Part shown: positions 24,091 through 25,748 of the stretch, in pieces
Position numbering within the stretch: the stretch's first letter is position 1
How the letters are laid out: each line of letters starts with the position of its first letter
DNA from: JAWXBR01 sp034440235
Lineage (GTDB): Bacteria; Bacteroidota; Ignavibacteria; Kapaibacteriales; Kapaibacteriaceae
Direction of reading: 5' to 3'
Length of the DNA: 25,748 bases
Assembly (NCBI GenBank): GCA_034440235.1
Contig: JAWXBR010000001.1
Location: 1 to 25,748, forward strand
Position numbers and translations under genes: made by a program
Notes under the pieces: generated by a model
What the model was told of the DNA's origin: nothing
Seen by the model: only the letters and a program-made list of their open reading frames with translations
The model's database searches: none

Positions 24091-24142
24091 CAGACAAGCT
24101 CATTAAACATACGTTACTCATTACACGAAACTCTGAGCGCAC

Positions 24143-25567
24143 ATGAGCGACGTCCTTGCAATCATCTACCTGCTTGCGTCGGTGTCGTTCATCGTCGGAC
24201 TCAAGATGCTCGGCTCTCCTGCAACTGCACGTCGGGGTAACCTCTACGCGGCTGCTGGCATGGTTGCCGCCATCTTCGGCACGATAGCGCTCTACAGAAC
24301 TGCCGATGGCAGCCCCTTACAGAACCTGCCCCTTATCATCACTGCATTAGTTGTTGGCACAACCATCGGATGGACGATGGCCGTGCGTGTGCAGATGACG
24401 TCCATGCCCGAAATGGTTTCGTTCTTCAACGGCATGGGTGGTGCATGTGCGGCGTTGATTTCTGTCATCGAGTACACACACATGACGAACGCGCAGGCAC
24501 AGGGCACTGCAGACGGACATGCCACGGCATCGATGGGGTATCTCTTCGCAGTTGTTGGCGGACTCGTTATTGGGTCGGTCTCGTTTAGTGGCTCGATCAT
24601 AGCATTCGGAAAGCTTAAAGAGAAGATCAAGGACTTCAGGTTCAAGGGACAGCATTTTGTGAACATGTTCATGATGCTCGTCATTGTTGCCGCATCGACT
24701 ATGCTCATCATGGGGTATTGGTCCGGCTCCGAAGCCCTTCTCATTCTCGCCGCCATCGCCCTCATCTACGGCGTCATGTTCGTGTTGCCTATTGGTGGCG
24801 CAGACATGCCCGTTGTTATCTCGCTACTAAACTCGTTTACTGGTGTTGCTGCAGCCTTTGGTGGTTTTTTGTACGGCAACATGGTCATGCTCATTGGGGG
24901 CATTCTTGTTGGGTCCGCCGGCACACTCCTAACGATCGTCATGTGCAAGGCCATGAACCGTTCACTTATGAACGTGTTGCTTGGTTCATTCGGCGCAACA
25001 GCTACACCTGTTGGTGGCAGTGCTACGTTCGCCGGATCGGTTCGCCCCATCAATGTTGGTGACGCGGCTGTACTACTTGCGTATGCAAAGCAAGTTGTAA
25101 TCGTACCGGGTTATGGTCTCGCCGTAGCACAAGCGCAACACGTTGTGCATCAGCTCGAGCATGAGTTAGAGTCACGCGGCGTAGAGGTCAAATACGCCAT
25201 CCACCCCGTTGCAGGTCGCATGCCCGGACACATGAACGTCCTTCTCGCAGAGGCCGACGTGCCGTACGAACAGCTCGTCGAAATGGAAGAAATCAACCCC
25301 GAGTTCGAACGCACAGACGTCGTACTCGTCATCGGCGCAAACGACGTCGTCAACCCCGCCGCAAAAACCGACCCCACATCGCCCATCTACGGCATGCCCA
25401 TCCTCGACGTCGAAAACGCACGTCAAGTTATCGTCCTTAAACGCTCCATGAAATCGGGCTACGCAGGCATCGAAAACGAACTCTTCTATCGTCCGAACAC
25501 CTCGATGCTCTTCGGCGACGCCAAGGCCTCGCTCACAACACTACTGGCCGAAGTCAAGGCGCAGTAG
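24143..25567 (+). CDS. pntB: NAD(P) transhydrogenase beta subunit
   Basis: A 474-residue subunit with about nine membrane helices in the first ~280 residues (domain II), then the NADP(H)-binding domain III. Domain III shows G-Y-G-L-A-V-A-Q-A-Q (near 320), H-P-V-A-G-R-M-P-G-H-M-N-V-L-L-A-E-A and G-A-N-D-V-V-N-P starting at 398, then K-R-S-M-K-S-G-Y-A-G. The H-T-H-M-T-N region near residue 110 carries the conserved membrane His (in I-E-Y-T-H). Domain III closes and opens with proton movement to drive hydride transfer from NADH to NADP+. A 52-bp gap separates it from pntAB. Codon use near the 3' end is notably C-rich. Confidence 0.96.
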   Translation: MSDVLAIIYLLASVSFIVGLKMLGSPATARRGNLYAAAGMVAAIFGTIALYRTADGSPLQNLPLIITALVVGTTIGWTMAVRVQMTSMPEMVSFFNGMGGACAALISVIEYTHMTNAQAQGTADGHATASMGYLFAVVGGLVIGSVSFSGSIIAFGKLKEKIKDFRFKGQHFVNMFMMLVIVAASTMLIMGYWSGSEALLILAAIALIYGVMFVLPIGGADMPVVISLLNSFTGVAAAFGGFLYGNMVMLIGGILVGSAGTLLTIVMCKAMNRSLMNVLLGSFGATATPVGGSATFAGSVRPINVGDAAVLLAYAKQVVIVPGYGLAVAQAQHVVHQLEHELESRGVEVKYAIHPVAGRMPGHMNVLLAEADVPYEQLVEMEEINPEFERTDVVLVIGANDVVNPAAKTDPTSPIYGMPILDVENARQVIVLKRSMKSGYAGIENELFYRPNTSMLFGDAKASLTTLLAEVKAQ

Positions 25568-25607
25568 GGGAAGGGGGTTGGGGAAGGGTCTTCTTGGAAG
25601 GGGTCTT

Positions 25608-25662
25608 GAGAACTCACCCCCGGTCGCTTTGCGACCTGCCCCTCTCATTAGGATGAGAGGGG
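25608..25662. repeat. Inverted copy of the 17553 element with a second hairpin
   Basis: GAGAACTCACCCC (25608-25620) and the palindrome CCCCTCTCAT/ATGAGAGGGG around TAGG (25639-25662) match the 17553-17642 element in reverse orientation. Between them lies an extra hairpin GGTCGC-TTT-GCGACC (25622-25636) that the other copies lack. It lies just after the pntB stop and probably ends that transcript. Confidence 0.85.
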
Positions 25663-25748
25663 AGCCAGACAAGGATGAGAGGGGAGCCAGACAAGGATGA
25701 GAGGGGAGCCAGACAAGGATGAGAGGGGAGCCAGACAAGGATGAGAGG
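25651..25748. repeat. 22-bp tandem repeat, four copies plus a partial, running off the window
   Basis: The unit GGATGAGAGGGGAGCCAGAC plus AA repeats exactly at 25651, 25673, 25695 and 25717, with a fifth started at 25739. It begins inside the right arm of the hairpin element, so the array appears to have grown from it. The 22-bp period is not a multiple of three and no frame is kept, so it is non-coding. Confidence 0.95.

Noticed and set aside
25651..25748. CRISPR array
   Set aside because: The 22-bp units follow each other with no spacers and no cas genes are near.

Overview
The window looks like chromosomal DNA from a member of the FCB bacteria (Bacteroidota, Ignavibacteriota or Kapaibacteriota-like). 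Two proteins end in type IX secretion (T9SS) sorting domains. HisB is the variant without zinc cysteines that I associate with Bacteroidota. An Nramp transporter carries a fused universal-stress domain, and most genes lack clear Shine-Dalgarno sequences. This placement is inferred from family resemblance, not from a marker gene.

Layout. (1) Positions 1-5100 are an accessory island. Two paralogous small genes with histone-H1-like Lys/Ala tails sit at its ends, the left one cut by the window edge. Between them lie an HNH nuclease of modification-dependent restriction type, a DUF5131 (Gp37/Gp68) gene broken by one in-frame TGA, an AbiL-type AAA ATPase, and an N-terminally truncated RloB partner. 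About 840 bp of near gene-free sequence follows. (2) 5157-5672 is a GNAT acetyltransferase. (3) 5822-13012 is a complete histidine operon: a His-rich leader peptide with an attenuator hairpin, then hisG, a fused hisD-hisC, bifunctional hisB, hisH, hisA, hisF and fused hisIE, nearly all overlapping. Two direct copies of a 58-bp element bracket it. (4) 13196-15071 is an ECF-like sigma factor overlapping a membrane protein that ends in a T9SS-type domain; a secreted trypsin-like protease with its own T9SS domain converges on it. (5) 16405-17553 is a four-helix membrane protein of the DUF6544 type. (6) 17655-22665, minus strand, is mntH-usp, mntR and rnr (RNase R). (7) 22709-25567 is the split transhydrogenase operon pntAA-pntAB-pntB. 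Related hairpin elements lie at 17553-17642 and 25608-25662, and the second runs into a 22-bp tandem array at the window end.

How the genes work together. The his operon encodes every step from PRPP and ATP to histidine, with leader-peptide attenuation as the likely control. MntR probably senses Mn(II) and controls the MntH importer it is co-transcribed with. PntAA/AB/B couples the proton gradient to NADPH formation. The left island looks like decaying phage defence. I found no tRNA, rRNA, CRISPR array or intact insertion sequence.
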